From contig NZ_JAGPXE010000011.1 in assembly GCF_018070075.1 (NCBI RefSeq), positions 62,001 through 126,000 of the forward strand: 64,000 bases of DNA, read 5' to 3'. The position numbers were made by a program, and so were the translations under genes. The DNA is from Saccharopolyspora endophytica (lineage in GTDB: Bacteria > Actinomycetota > Actinomycetes > Mycobacteriales > Pseudonocardiaceae). Shown piece by piece: positions 26,059 to 34,119 of the stretch (position 1 is the first letter of the stretch; each line of letters begins with the position of its first letter). The notes below the pieces were generated by a model that was not told the DNA's origin, did not search any database, and saw only the letters and a program-made list of their open reading frames with translations.

Positions 26059-27066
26059 TCACCGGCGCACTTCGTGCAGGAGCGCCGTCCAGTCGGTCAA
26101 GAACCTCTCCAGCGAGTACTGGCTCAGCACCGCTCGCCGGGCCGCCTCACCGGCTTCCCGGGCGCGGTCAGGATCAGCGGTGAAGGCGGCGACCGCGTCG
26201 ATCAGCGCGTCCATCCGCGTGGAGACGACACCCGCTTCGGGTGGCACGGCCTCGGAGACCTCGGTGGCCGCGACGGCCACGACCGGCATGCCCAGGTGCA
26301 TGGCCTCCAGCAGCGCCAGCCCGAGCGAGGTCCACCGGTAGGGGTGCAGGTACACGCGGCGGGCCGCCAGTTCGGCGTGCATCTTCGGCTGCGGCAGGTC
26401 TTCGTGGGGCGTGATGCGGTCGCAGCCCAGCACCTGCGGGAGGTCCCGCACCTGCATGCCGAACACGTCCAGCGGCGCCCCTCCGCTCAATCGGGGCAGC
26501 AGGTCGGTTCCGGCGATGTGACTGCGCCGCACCGGTTCGTTGACCACCACCCCGGCGTGCGGCACGGTTCCGGTCCAGCGGTGGCCGGGATCGACGATCC
26601 CGTGCTCGATGACGGTGTTCGGCGCTCGCCCGTTGTCCCACCACATCTGGTTGAAGTGGGTGACGTGCGCGATCGGGATGTCGTCGCGGTCGGCCACGGG
26701 ATGCCGGTCGGGGCCCGCGGGACCGCGCGGCGTGTCGTGCTCCACGTAGACGGCCGGGAGGTCGACGCCCGGTCGGCGGCCGGTCCACAGCCGGGTGAGC
26801 TCGAGCTCGTCGGGGCGTTGGAGCACCACGACGTCGATGCGCTCGTCGTGCAGCCGGCCGGGTTCGACCTCCACGGCGTTGTCCGGCCACGTGACGGTCT
26901 GCGAGCGCCCTCTCCCGTCGGGTCCGCGATCGGCGGTGGCGGGCACCAGGTAGGTGTGCGGCCCGTGCACGAACGACGTCGTCCACGACCCGTGCCTGTG
27001 CCACACCAGGATTCGCAGTCCTCCCTGCGAATTCGGCGTGGTGCCGGGTGTTACGGAGCTCGTCAT
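26059..27066 (-). CDS. GT4-type glycosyltransferase
   Basis: The 335-residue protein is a GT-B glycosyltransferase: ILVWHRHGSWTTSFVHGPHTYLVP at the N-terminus and, in the C-terminal domain, YLHPYRWTSLGLALLEAMHLGMPVVAVAATEV (about 240-272), the donor-binding E-x7-E-like region of GT4 enzymes. The ATG overlaps the GT9 stop (ATGA), giving translational coupling. Its acceptor is unknown; it should work in the cytoplasm on a lipid-linked or nucleotide-derived glycan made with the heptosyltransferase next to it. Confidence 0.82.
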   Translation of the reverse strand: MTSSVTPGTTPNSQGGLRILVWHRHGSWTTSFVHGPHTYLVPATADRGPDGRGRSQTVTWPDNAVEVEPGRLHDERIDVVVLQRPDELELTRLWTGRRPGVDLPAVYVEHDTPRGPAGPDRHPVADRDDIPIAHVTHFNQMWWDNGRAPNTVIEHGIVDPGHRWTGTVPHAGVVVNEPVRRSHIAGTDLLPRLSGGAPLDVFGMQVRDLPQVLGCDRITPHEDLPQPKMHAELAARRVYLHPYRWTSLGLALLEAMHLGMPVVAVAATEVSEAVPPEAGVVSTRMDALIDAVAAFTADPDRAREAGEAARRAVLSQYSLERFLTDWTALLHEVRR

Positions 27067-28070
27067 GACGTCACCTCCGCGACCGCGGCGGCGACCTCTT
27101 CCGGGGTCACCAGCGTCAGGCACGGGTGGCCGGGCACCGGGCAGTACCGCGCGCGGGTGTTGCGGCACGGGGCGAACTGCTCGCCGAGCACGACCCGCGG
27201 AACGCCGTAGGGAGCCCAGCGGGCCGCGCTGACCACGGGTGCGAACAACGAGACCACGGGTGTTCCCACCGCCGCGGCAAGGTGGGCAGGCCCTGTGTTG
27301 GGCGCGACGACGGCGTCGGCGCCGTCGAGAACCGCCGCCAGCTCCGGGAGGTCCGTGCGCCCGCCGAGGTCGATGCCGGAGTGCCCGGCCACGTGCGCGG
27401 TGAGCTCCCGATCGGCCGGTGCGCCCGTGACGACCACCGCCCGTCCGGCCGCGGCCAGTTCGCGCACCGCCCCTCGGCAGCGGAACATCGGCCACTCCCG
27501 CGCGGGGACCGAAGCGGCGGGGTGCACCACGACGTAACGCCGCCGGCCGACGAGGTGACCGACGTCGGGGAGCGGGCGGCGCACCGCCAACCTCCCGTCA
27601 TCGCCGTCCGGCAGTTCGAATCCGGCGGCGCGCGCCAGCGACAGCGCGCGTTCGGGCTCGGCCGGATCACCCTCGACCCGGTGCCGCACGTCCAGCAGCG
27701 ATCCCGGGTAGTCCTCGCTGATCGCCGCGATCCGCTCCACACCGGCCATCCGCAGCAGCAGCGCCAGCGGCAGCGCGCTCTGGTGGAACGAGGTGAACAC
27801 CACCGCCGAATCGGCGTCGATCTTGCGCAGCACCTCGGAGAACTCGTGGATCGCCGATTCGGTGACCGGCGGTGGTGCCGGGTCGATCCACGGCGCGCAC
27901 CAGGTCACGACCTCGTCCACGCCGGGCAGCATCTCCGCCGCCGCCGCACCGCGCGGTCCGGCGAGCATGACCACGGATTCGGCGTGCGCCGCCACGGCCC
28001 GCACCGCCGGACCCGCGAGCAGCACGTCGCCGAGGTTGTCCTGGCGTGCGACCAGCACCCGGCCCTTCAC
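27063..28070 (-). CDS. GT9 heptosyltransferase-like protein
   Basis: The 335-residue protein belongs to the ADP-heptose:LPS heptosyltransferase family GT9. RVLVARQDNLGDVLLAGPAVRAVA (about 4-27) has the typical LGD motif, and the C-terminal half has VVHPAASVPAREWP, a TGAPAD motif and APNTGPAHLAAAVGTPVVSLFAP, the GPxH signature of the donor site. GTG 28070 is preceded by GAGGTGGGA. It heads the operon ending at UDP-glucose dehydrogenase and, with a stress-type promoter at 28209, is divergent from the GT2 block. Confidence 0.87.
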   Translation of the reverse strand: MKGRVLVARQDNLGDVLLAGPAVRAVAAHAESVVMLAGPRGAAAAEMLPGVDEVVTWCAPWIDPAPPPVTESAIHEFSEVLRKIDADSAVVFTSFHQSALPLALLLRMAGVERIAAISEDYPGSLLDVRHRVEGDPAEPERALSLARAAGFELPDGDDGRLAVRRPLPDVGHLVGRRRYVVVHPAASVPAREWPMFRCRGAVRELAAAGRAVVVTGAPADRELTAHVAGHSGIDLGGRTDLPELAAVLDGADAVVAPNTGPAHLAAAVGTPVVSLFAPVVSAARWAPYGVPRVVLGEQFAPCRNTRARYCPVPGHPCLTLVTPEEVAAAVAEVTS

Positions 28071-28208
28071 CGTCCCACCTCGGCGTGGTGCCGCAGGCGG
28101 GGAAGAACGGGTGCTGCGTGCGTAACCGGAACGAGCACAGCTGCGCCTCCCGCGTGTCGTCCTGCTCGGTGCGATCGGCGTCCGCATCGGCGACGCCCGT
28201 CCATACCG

Positions 28209-28235
28209 CTACCCAGCGAAGCGGCTCCCCTACAC
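28209..28235 (-). promoter_or_regulatory. Stress-sigma promoter candidate for the heptose-glycan operon
   Basis: On the minus strand GTGT, 17 bases, GGGTAGC. The block GGGTAGCGGTAT is identical to that in front of the carbamoyltransferase operon (41293-41304). It lies 139 bases before the GT9 start. The 28071-28375 intergenic region (305 bases) holds this and the plus-strand promoter at 28308 and no gene that I can support. Confidence 0.4.
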
Positions 28236-28307
28236 ATGTGCGCACGAGTTTCGCCTCCGCAGGAGTCCACCCGGGGCGATCGAGCACGCTGTGCGAGCGA
28301 CTGCGGA

Positions 28308-28331
28308 GTTTTTCGCGCCCGGTGCGGGTAA
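28308..28331 (+). promoter_or_regulatory. Stress-sigma promoter candidate for the GT2 block
   Basis: GTTT (28308-28311), 14 bases, GGGTAA (28326-28331), 44 bases before the GT2 start. This is an exact SigB/SigF-type element. Confidence 0.52.
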
Positions 28332-28375
28332 CCGCGAGAAGGTGGCTCTCCGCCGCCGTTCTCCGGGAGTGCAGA

Positions 28376-29233
28376 ATGGATCGACGAACCAACACCGACG
28401 TGGTGATCGCGACGCGCAACCGGCGCGAAGAGCTGCTCCGCACCGTGCGCAACCTCCTCGACCTGCGTCCCCGCCCGCGGATCGTCGTGGTCGACAACGC
28501 CTCGACCGACGGCACCGCCGAAGCGGTCGCGGAGCTGCACCCGCGCGTGGAGCTGATCCGCGCGCCGCACAACCTCGGGGCAGCCGCGCGCAACCTCGGT
28601 GTGCTGAGCTGCCGGGCCGAGCACGTCGCCTTCAGCGATGACGACTCGTGGTGGGAGCACGACGCGCTGCCGCGCGCCGAACAACTCTTCGCCGCCCACC
28701 CCGACGTGGGGTTGATCGCGGGCAAGACCCTGGTCGGCGAGCTCGAGCGCACCGATCCGGTCAACGACCTCATGGCGCGCTCACCGCTGCGGAGCTCGGC
28801 GGAGCTGCCAGGCCCGCGAGTGCTGGGTTTCACGGCGTGCGCAGCCGTGGTCCGGAGGCGAGCTTTCCACGAGGTCGGCGGCTTCGACCCGATGCTCTTC
28901 TTCGGCGCCGAGGAGAAGCTGCTCGCGTGCGATCTCGCGGCTGCGGGATGGGAACTGGTCTACGCCGAGGACGTCGTCGCTCACCACCACCCGTCCGACG
29001 CCCGGTTGAGCCGTTCCGAGCGGGAAGCCCTGGAACTGCGCAACAATCTGCTGATCTCCTGGATGCGCAGATCCCCGTCGGCGGCGGCGTCCGAGACGCT
29101 GCGCGCCCTGCGCCGCTCCCGGCCTGCGGTCGCCGGTGCGCTGCGGCGGTTCCCGATGGCGATGCGCCGCAGACGGCGGCTCCCCCGGCGAGTGGAGCGC
29201 GAGCTGACCGCCGTGGAGTCCCAGACGTCATGA
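28376..29233 (+). CDS. GT2-family glycosyltransferase (first of a pair)
   Basis: The 285-residue protein has DVVIATRNRREELLRTV and IVVVDNASTDGTAE at the N-terminus (nucleotide-sugar part of GT-A), FSDDDSWWEHD as the DxD motif near 82-90, and EEKLLACDLAAAGW with the catalytic base region. GGGAG precedes the ATG. The neighbour at 29649 is a clear paralogue (VVIATHERREELLRTL), with a small GAF-like protein between and ATGA overlap. They probably add sugars to the same surface glycan. Confidence 0.88.
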   Translation: MDRRTNTDVVIATRNRREELLRTVRNLLDLRPRPRIVVVDNASTDGTAEAVAELHPRVELIRAPHNLGAAARNLGVLSCRAEHVAFSDDDSWWEHDALPRAEQLFAAHPDVGLIAGKTLVGELERTDPVNDLMARSPLRSSAELPGPRVLGFTACAAVVRRRAFHEVGGFDPMLFFGAEEKLLACDLAAAGWELVYAEDVVAHHHPSDARLSRSEREALELRNNLLISWMRRSPSAAASETLRALRRSRPAVAGALRRFPMAMRRRRRLPRRVERELTAVESQTS

Positions 29234-29646
29234 CGACCTACGAGACCCCGTCCCACGTCCCCCGGCTCTCCGAGCTGCTGCGGTACGTCCCGCACGCCGA
29301 CATGGCCGTGCTCGGCACGACCGCCCCGGAACCGGCGGTCCTCGCCCACACCGACGAGCGTGCTCGGTCCCTGGAAGTCGACCAGCTGCGCACCGGCAAG
29401 GGGCCGAGCGTGGAGGTCGCCACCTCGCAGCGCGCGGTTCTCGCCGATCTCAACCAGATCAGGACCTACTGGCCGGACTTCGCCCGCCGCGCCCGCGAGC
29501 TGCGGTTGCACAGCCTGCTCATCGTGCCGCTGGAACCCGCCTTCCCCGCCGGTGCGCTGAGCCTCTACGCGCACCGCTCGCACGCGTTCGGCGACCACGA
29601 CGAGGACGTGGTGCGCCGATCCCTGCCCGACCTGGTGCGGAGGTGA
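29230..29646 (+). CDS. GAF-like small protein between two glycosyltransferases
   Basis: A 138-residue protein starting with the ATG that overlaps the previous stop (ATGA). It contains a likely GAF-type ligand domain: ADMAVLGTTAPEPAVLAHTDERA, VEVATSQRAVLADLNQIRTYWPDFARRARELRLHSLLIVPL and GALSLYAHRSHAFGDHDEDVVRR, as in GAF-ANTAR or sigma-regulator sensors. It has no output domain. Its place between two homologous GT2 genes suggests a sensor of the same stress or a binding partner; this is inference. Confidence 0.75.
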   Translation: MTTYETPSHVPRLSELLRYVPHADMAVLGTTAPEPAVLAHTDERARSLEVDQLRTGKGPSVEVATSQRAVLADLNQIRTYWPDFARRARELRLHSLLIVPLEPAFPAGALSLYAHRSHAFGDHDEDVVRRSLPDLVRR

Positions 29647-29648
29647 GC

Positions 29649-30539
29649 ATGTTCGGGACCACGGTGGTCATCGCGACGCACGAACGCCGCGAGGAGCTCC
29701 TGCGCACCCTCGGCCACATGACCGCGCTGCCCGACGCGGCACCGATCATCGTGGTCGACAACGCCTCCCGCGACGGGACGGCTCCCGCGGTGCGACGCCA
29801 CTTCCCCGAGGTCGAGCTCCTGGCGCAAGACCGCAACCTCGGCGCGTGCGCCCGCAACGTCGCCGTCGACCGGGTCCGCACCCAGAACGTGACCTTCTGC
29901 GACGACGACACCCGCTGGCAACCGGGCTCGCTGCGGCGGGCCACCGAGCTGCTGGACCGCCACCCCGAGATCGGCGCGGTCATGGGCCGCTGCCTGGTCG
30001 AACCCGATCTCGTCGAGGACCCGCTGACCCCGGAGCTGCGCTCCTCACCGGTGCCCGCGCCGCACTGGCTGCCCGGCCCGGCGTTGCTGAGCGTGATGGC
30101 CGGGCTCACCACCTTCCGCACCAGCGCCTTCCGCGAAGCCGGGGGGTTCTCCGAACGGCTGTGGCTCGGCGGCGAGGAGGAGCTGCTGGCCCTGGACCTG
30201 GCAGCGCGTGGCTGGTGGTTGTGCTGGTCGCCGGACGTGGTGATCCACCACGCGCCTTCCCGCGCGCGGGACCCCCGACGGCGCAGGGGCCTCGGCATCC
30301 GCAACACGCTGCTGACCGCGTGGCTGCGCCGACCGGCTGGTAGCGCCCTGCGGCGCACCGCCCAGGTCCTCCGTTCGGCTCCGAAGGACCGGTGCACGGC
30401 CGCCGCAGTGCTGGAAGCGCTGCGGTCGTGCCGGTGGGTGCTGCGGGAACGCCACGTGGTGCCCGCCGAGGTCGAACGCGGTCTGCGCCTGCTGGAGGAG
30501 CCGCAGCACCATTCCGCAGCGCGCCGCTACGTGGGCTGA
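29649..30539 (+). CDS. GT2-family glycosyltransferase (second of a pair)
   Basis: The 296-residue protein is homologous to the one at 28376: TVVIATHERREELLRTL, IIVVDNASRDGTAPAV, FCDDDTRWQPG (DxD region) and GEEELLALDLAARGWWL. I start at ATG 29649, where GCGGAGGTGAGC gives a good ribosome site; GTG 29643 overlaps the preceding stop. The end overlaps the convergent MFS gene by 13 bases. It probably extends the same glycan as its paralogue. Confidence 0.87.
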   Translation: MFGTTVVIATHERREELLRTLGHMTALPDAAPIIVVDNASRDGTAPAVRRHFPEVELLAQDRNLGACARNVAVDRVRTQNVTFCDDDTRWQPGSLRRATELLDRHPEIGAVMGRCLVEPDLVEDPLTPELRSSPVPAPHWLPGPALLSVMAGLTTFRTSAFREAGGFSERLWLGGEEELLALDLAARGWWLCWSPDVVIHHAPSRARDPRRRRGLGIRNTLLTAWLRRPAGSALRRTAQVLRSAPKDRCTAAAVLEALRSCRWVLRERHVVPAEVERGLRLLEEPQHHSAARRYVG

Positions 30540-31924
30540 TGCGCACGCGCGCGGGCGGCGCGACGTCCGCCGGTGATCCGCTGCCCCGGTCGCGTCCACC
30601 GCGGCCCGCGACCGGGTCGCGCAGTCGCTCTGCCGGGCAGCGGTGGGTGCACGGGCTGCGGTGGCGTGGGGTGCACCCCGGCCAGCCGCGCCCAGCGCTG
30701 CTCGGCGGGCATGGCGCGGCGCTGCGGGGAACGGGCGAACAGCAACCAGGCCACGGCGGTGGCCACGACGGTGGCGGCGCCGGCGATCTCCAACGCCGGT
30801 CCGGGCCCGGCGAACTCCGACAGCCAGCCCAGCAGCGGGCCGCCGATGGCACCCGACGCCGCGGTCACGATCCCCTTGGCGGCCAGGACTCGACCGCGCA
30901 TGTCCTCATCGGTGTCGAGCTGGATGCGGGTGCTGGTCGCGGTGTCGAGGACCACCGCACCGATCGCGATCGGCACCAGCAGCGTCGCGAAGCTCCACAG
31001 GGTGGGGGTGGCACCGCTGAAGAACTGCAAGACGCTGGTGCCCAGCGCACTCCACAGCACCAACCGCAGCGTCAAGTTCTTGCAGGCCGCCGCGACGAAG
31101 CCGCCGAGAACCGTCCCGGCGGAGAAGATCACCGACAGCATCCCGTAGCCCTCCGGCCCGGCCGCGAGCGGGCCTTCGCTCATCGCCGCCATCGTGACCT
31201 GGTAGTTGCGCCCCAGGCAGGACAGCACGAAACCGAGCAGGAACATCAGAACCAGCGGCCGGTGGCCGAGCACGTACCGGACGCCCGCCTTGATGCCGGT
31301 CCGCTCCGCCGTGCTCGTGGCGAGGTGGAACATCCCCTCCGGACGGACCTTGCCGATCGCCAGCAGCACAGCGCCGAAGCTCACCGCGTTGATCACGAAC
31401 AGCAGCGGGACGCCGGTGACGGCCACCAGTGCGCCTGCCAACCCCATGCCGAGGATCCGGCCACCCGAGCTCAGGATCGACCCCAGGCCCAACGCGTTGC
31501 TCAAGTCCTCGCGCGGCACCAGCTGCGAGCCGAAGCGGCCGAGCGCGGGGCCGTCGAAGACCGTCACCACCCCGCCGGCCAGCGCCAGCGCGTAGACGGC
31601 CGACAGCGGGCCGTCGACCCACGCCACCCCCGCCAGCACCAGCGCGAGCACGCCGTGGAGTGATTGGGTGACCAGCAGCACGCGCTTGGTCGGCCACCGG
31701 TCGGCGACGGATCCGGCCACCGAGCCCAGCAGCACGCCGGGCAGCAGTTGGAACAGCAGGGAGAGTCCGAGCAGTCCGGGCGAACCGGTCTTGACGAGCA
31801 CGAACCAGTTCAGCGCGAGGTTCTGCATCCACGCACCGGTGACGGAGACGAGATCGGCGACCGCCCAACGGCGGTAGTTGGGATGTCGGAGCGCGCGGAA
31901 CATCGGGGCCACGGCTGCGCGCAC
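30527..31924 (-). CDS. MFS transporter, MFS_3-like exporter
   Basis: The 465-residue protein begins MFRALRHPNYRRWAVADLVSVTGAWMQNLALNWFV (GTG eight residues before), typical of MFS_3 exporters, and has about 12 hydrophobic segments with the loop motif GSVAGSVADRWPTKRVLLV. The C-terminal 50 residues are Pro/Arg-rich and cytoplasmic. GGAAAGGA precedes the GTG. It probably exports a small compound; no regulator is adjacent. The stop lies within the end of the convergent GT2 gene. Confidence 0.83.
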   Translation of the reverse strand: MRAAVAPMFRALRHPNYRRWAVADLVSVTGAWMQNLALNWFVLVKTGSPGLLGLSLLFQLLPGVLLGSVAGSVADRWPTKRVLLVTQSLHGVLALVLAGVAWVDGPLSAVYALALAGGVVTVFDGPALGRFGSQLVPREDLSNALGLGSILSSGGRILGMGLAGALVAVTGVPLLFVINAVSFGAVLLAIGKVRPEGMFHLATSTAERTGIKAGVRYVLGHRPLVLMFLLGFVLSCLGRNYQVTMAAMSEGPLAAGPEGYGMLSVIFSAGTVLGGFVAAACKNLTLRLVLWSALGTSVLQFFSGATPTLWSFATLLVPIAIGAVVLDTATSTRIQLDTDEDMRGRVLAAKGIVTAASGAIGGPLLGWLSEFAGPGPALEIAGAATVVATAVAWLLFARSPQRRAMPAEQRWARLAGVHPTPPQPVHPPLPGRATARPGRGPRWTRPGQRITGGRRAARARAHQPT

Positions 31925-32219
31925 GTGGAATTCCTTTCCGGAAGGCGAATGGTCGATTTCCGGCGCAGTTCTGCTCGGAAACCGACACGAAGGTGCCACC
32001 CGATTCGCCGAGATCGACACGTTTTGTGCCCGGGCTCTCAGCAATTGCGGGGAAATTCGAGAACATTCCCACGCACAGCCGAATGACTGCGCACGAAGAG
32101 TCAATGACTGGCCGATGGAGCGCTCACCGAGGGTGAAACGCCCCCGCGCCGGGTTTGACCGCTTCCGCCGCTGCCAACCCCGGGGGTGCGAGCGGAAATC
32201 CGCGACGAGGAGGAATCCC

Positions 32220-32450
32220 ATGGCCGGCGAACCCGAAAGCCCGGTGAAGGACAAGAACTACAACCTCATCACCGTGTTGCAGTTGTCCTTGCACCACGCG
32301 TGGATGCTGGACCAGTACGTCAAGGATGCCGAGTCGCAAGGCGATGACGAACTCGCCAAGTGGCTGCACCGGATTCAGGACAACAACCTGAAAGCCGGTG
32401 AACAGGGCAAGCAGATGCTGCTGAAGCGACTGCAGCACGAGAACGGTTGA
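32220..32450 (+). CDS. Small conserved KDKNYNLI-family protein
   Basis: A 76-residue protein: MAGEPESPVKDKNYNLITVLQLSLHHAWMLDQYVKDAE and a helical tail ending KRLQHENG. The pattern KDKNYNLI plus two helices with conserved Asp/Glu resembles small ferritin-like proteins of unknown function found in actinobacteria and proteobacteria. AGGAGG stands six bases before the ATG. It heads a stretch of small genes with the 64-residue protein 13 bases downstream. Confidence 0.8.
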   Translation: MAGEPESPVKDKNYNLITVLQLSLHHAWMLDQYVKDAESQGDDELAKWLHRIQDNNLKAGEQGKQMLLKRLQHENG

Positions 32451-32463
32451 GAGGGATCAGCAC

Positions 32464-32658
32464 ATGCCTGGTGACCGGATCCGGCAGTTGACCGAGCGAG
32501 TGCGCAACGGCCTCGCACAGCGCGCGCCCGCGAAGTCCGAGGAAGAGAACGCCTCCCCCGATCAGCAGAAGCGTCGATCCGGCAGGGCGAACTCGCTGCT
32601 CGAAACCGGTCCGCGCGTCCCGCCGGAGTCGGGACCCCACGAGAAGAAGAAGCGCTGA
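32464..32658 (+). CDS. Small basic hydrophilic protein
   Basis: A 64-residue protein rich in Arg, Lys, Gln and Pro, ending with EKKKR; it has no hydrophobic segment and is probably disordered. GAGAGGG precedes the ATG by the right distance and it follows the KDKNYNLI gene by 13 bases, which supports expression. It is closed by a strong terminator. No family recognised. Confidence 0.6.
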   Translation: MPGDRIRQLTERVRNGLAQRAPAKSEEENASPDQQKRRSGRANSLLETGPRVPPESGPHEKKKR

Positions 32659-32660
32659 TG

Positions 32661-32690
32661 GGTGGTGCCCCGGAGGACCGGGGCACCACC
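32661..32690 (+). terminator. Perfect 13-base terminator hairpin
   Basis: GGTGGTGCCCCGG pairs perfectly with CCGGGGCACCACC around an AGGA loop, three bases after the stop of the 64-residue protein. Confidence 0.8.
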
Positions 32691-32710
32691 TCCTTCACGA
32701 CGGGGGCCCG

Positions 32711-33604
32711 ATGCGAGCGCTGGTGACGGGGTGGGCGAGCTTCCTGCACGGGGAAGCCACCGCCGGTGACGTCGCGAGTCTGCACCGGGTGGCCGCACGG
32801 CTGGCCACCGACGGCATCGACCACGACATCGTGCTCAGCCCCGCATTCGCCCCAGGCGCAACGCACTTCGACGACGCTGATCCGAACGACTACACCCACG
32901 TCATCTTCTGCTGCGGGCCCGCGCACGGCTGGCAGGTCGACGAGCTGCACCACCGGTACTCGGGGTGCACCCGGATCGCCGTGGGCGTCTCCGTGATCGA
33001 CCCGGAATCGCCCGCCACCAAGGGCTTTCACGTGCTCCTGCCGCGAGACGGGCCGGGCCTGCGCGCCTCACCGGACCTCGCCGCCGGTCTGGACCCTCGC
33101 CGTACCCCCGTGGTGGGAGTCGTGCTCGCACCGGCGCAACCGGAGTACGCCGACCGCACCAGGCACGGCGAGACGCACGAGATCCTGCAGCGCTGGTTGG
33201 CCGGGCTGGACGCAGCGCGAATCCCGCTGGACACAAGGCTGGCTCGCGGCGACTGGCGGCTGTGCTCGACGCCCGAAGCGTTCGCCGCCCTCGTCGAGCG
33301 CACCGACGTCGTGGTCACCACTCGTCTGCACGGACTCGTTGTCGCGCTGTCCGCGGGCGTTCCCGCGCTCGCCGTCGATCCCGTCTCCGGCGGGGGCAAG
33401 GTCACCGCGCAGGCGGGCGCGCAGGACTGGCCCGCGGTCATCGGCGCCGACGAGCTCTCGGAAACCGAGCTGGATCGCTGGTGGCGGTGGTGCAGGTCCG
33501 ACGAGGGAGCCTGCCGAGCCGCTGCGGCCCGCCGCTCGGCAGGCACCGATTCGAGTCCGCTGGACGCGCTGGCACGCCACCTGCACGCCGCCGCGCTGGG
33601 GTGA
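32711..33604 (+). CDS. Polysaccharide pyruvyl transferase family protein
   Basis: The 297-residue protein has the layout of PS_pyruv_trans proteins: VTGWASFLHGEATAGDVASL at the N-terminus and the C-terminal signature DVVVTTRLHGLVVALSAGVPALAVDPVSGGGKV (about 200-232). It probably transfers pyruvate from PEP onto a sugar of a surface polysaccharide, or is a related transferase. It starts just after the terminator at 32661, so it should have its own promoter, and it converges with the DUF2267 gene. Confidence 0.78.
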   Translation: MRALVTGWASFLHGEATAGDVASLHRVAARLATDGIDHDIVLSPAFAPGATHFDDADPNDYTHVIFCCGPAHGWQVDELHHRYSGCTRIAVGVSVIDPESPATKGFHVLLPRDGPGLRASPDLAAGLDPRRTPVVGVVLAPAQPEYADRTRHGETHEILQRWLAGLDAARIPLDTRLARGDWRLCSTPEAFAALVERTDVVVTTRLHGLVVALSAGVPALAVDPVSGGGKVTAQAGAQDWPAVIGADELSETELDRWWRWCRSDEGACRAAAARRSAGTDSSPLDALARHLHAAALG

Positions 33605-33619
33605 CGGCAGGCGCGCGCG

Positions 33620-34009
33620 TCAGGCCAGTTCCGGATGGCCGAAGAACGTCGCGAACCCGCTGGGCAGCTGGCTGAGCACGTGGTTGAGCTCGCCGCCGTC
33701 GATGCTCTCGGTCACCGTGGTGAGCACGGCGCTGACGTCCCAGCGGGCCGTCTCCGTGCTCGCGCCCTCCAAGCGGGCGGCGACAGCTCCTGCGAACCCG
33801 TCCGGGGACAGGTCCGGCATCGGCCGCTCCTCCGCGCGCAGAGCCCCGGCCAGGTCGCCGGGCAGCTGCGCGGCGAGGTCCTCGGCCTCCTGAGCGGTGA
33901 TGCGGGCGCCGAGCACACCCAGCACGCAGCGCGTGACGTGCTCGGCGCGCTCCCTCGACTCGTACTCACCGAGCCGACGGACGGTCGCGATGAACTCGTC
34001 ATACCTCAT
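33620..34009 (-). CDS. DUF2267 family protein
   Basis: A 129-residue protein with the DUF2267 pattern: MRYDEFIATVRRLGEYESRERAEHVTRCVLGVLGARI, followed by LAAQLPGDLA and GFAGAVAARLEG and a second half-repeat with LSQLPSGF. The family is widespread in stress islands of actinobacteria and cyanobacteria and is of unknown biochemical function. It converges with the pyruvyl transferase gene 15 bases away. Confidence 0.85.
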   Translation of the reverse strand: MRYDEFIATVRRLGEYESRERAEHVTRCVLGVLGARITAQEAEDLAAQLPGDLAGALRAEERPMPDLSPDGFAGAVAARLEGASTETARWDVSAVLTTVTESIDGGELNHVLSQLPSGFATFFGHPELA

Positions 34010-34119
34010 GACGCACCTCCCGAAACGCGGTCGTGCGTGGCCACCCCGGGGGTTTCCACCGGCGGCCGAGGTGAAAACAGCCGGAGGAACCGGAAGTTGA
34101 TGCCGGGCAACGCGATCGT

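Noticed and set aside
24304-27210. Open plus-strand frame opposite the glycan operon
   Set aside because: It is antisense to hldE and glycosyltransferases that have clear motifs; no ribosome site or family was seen.
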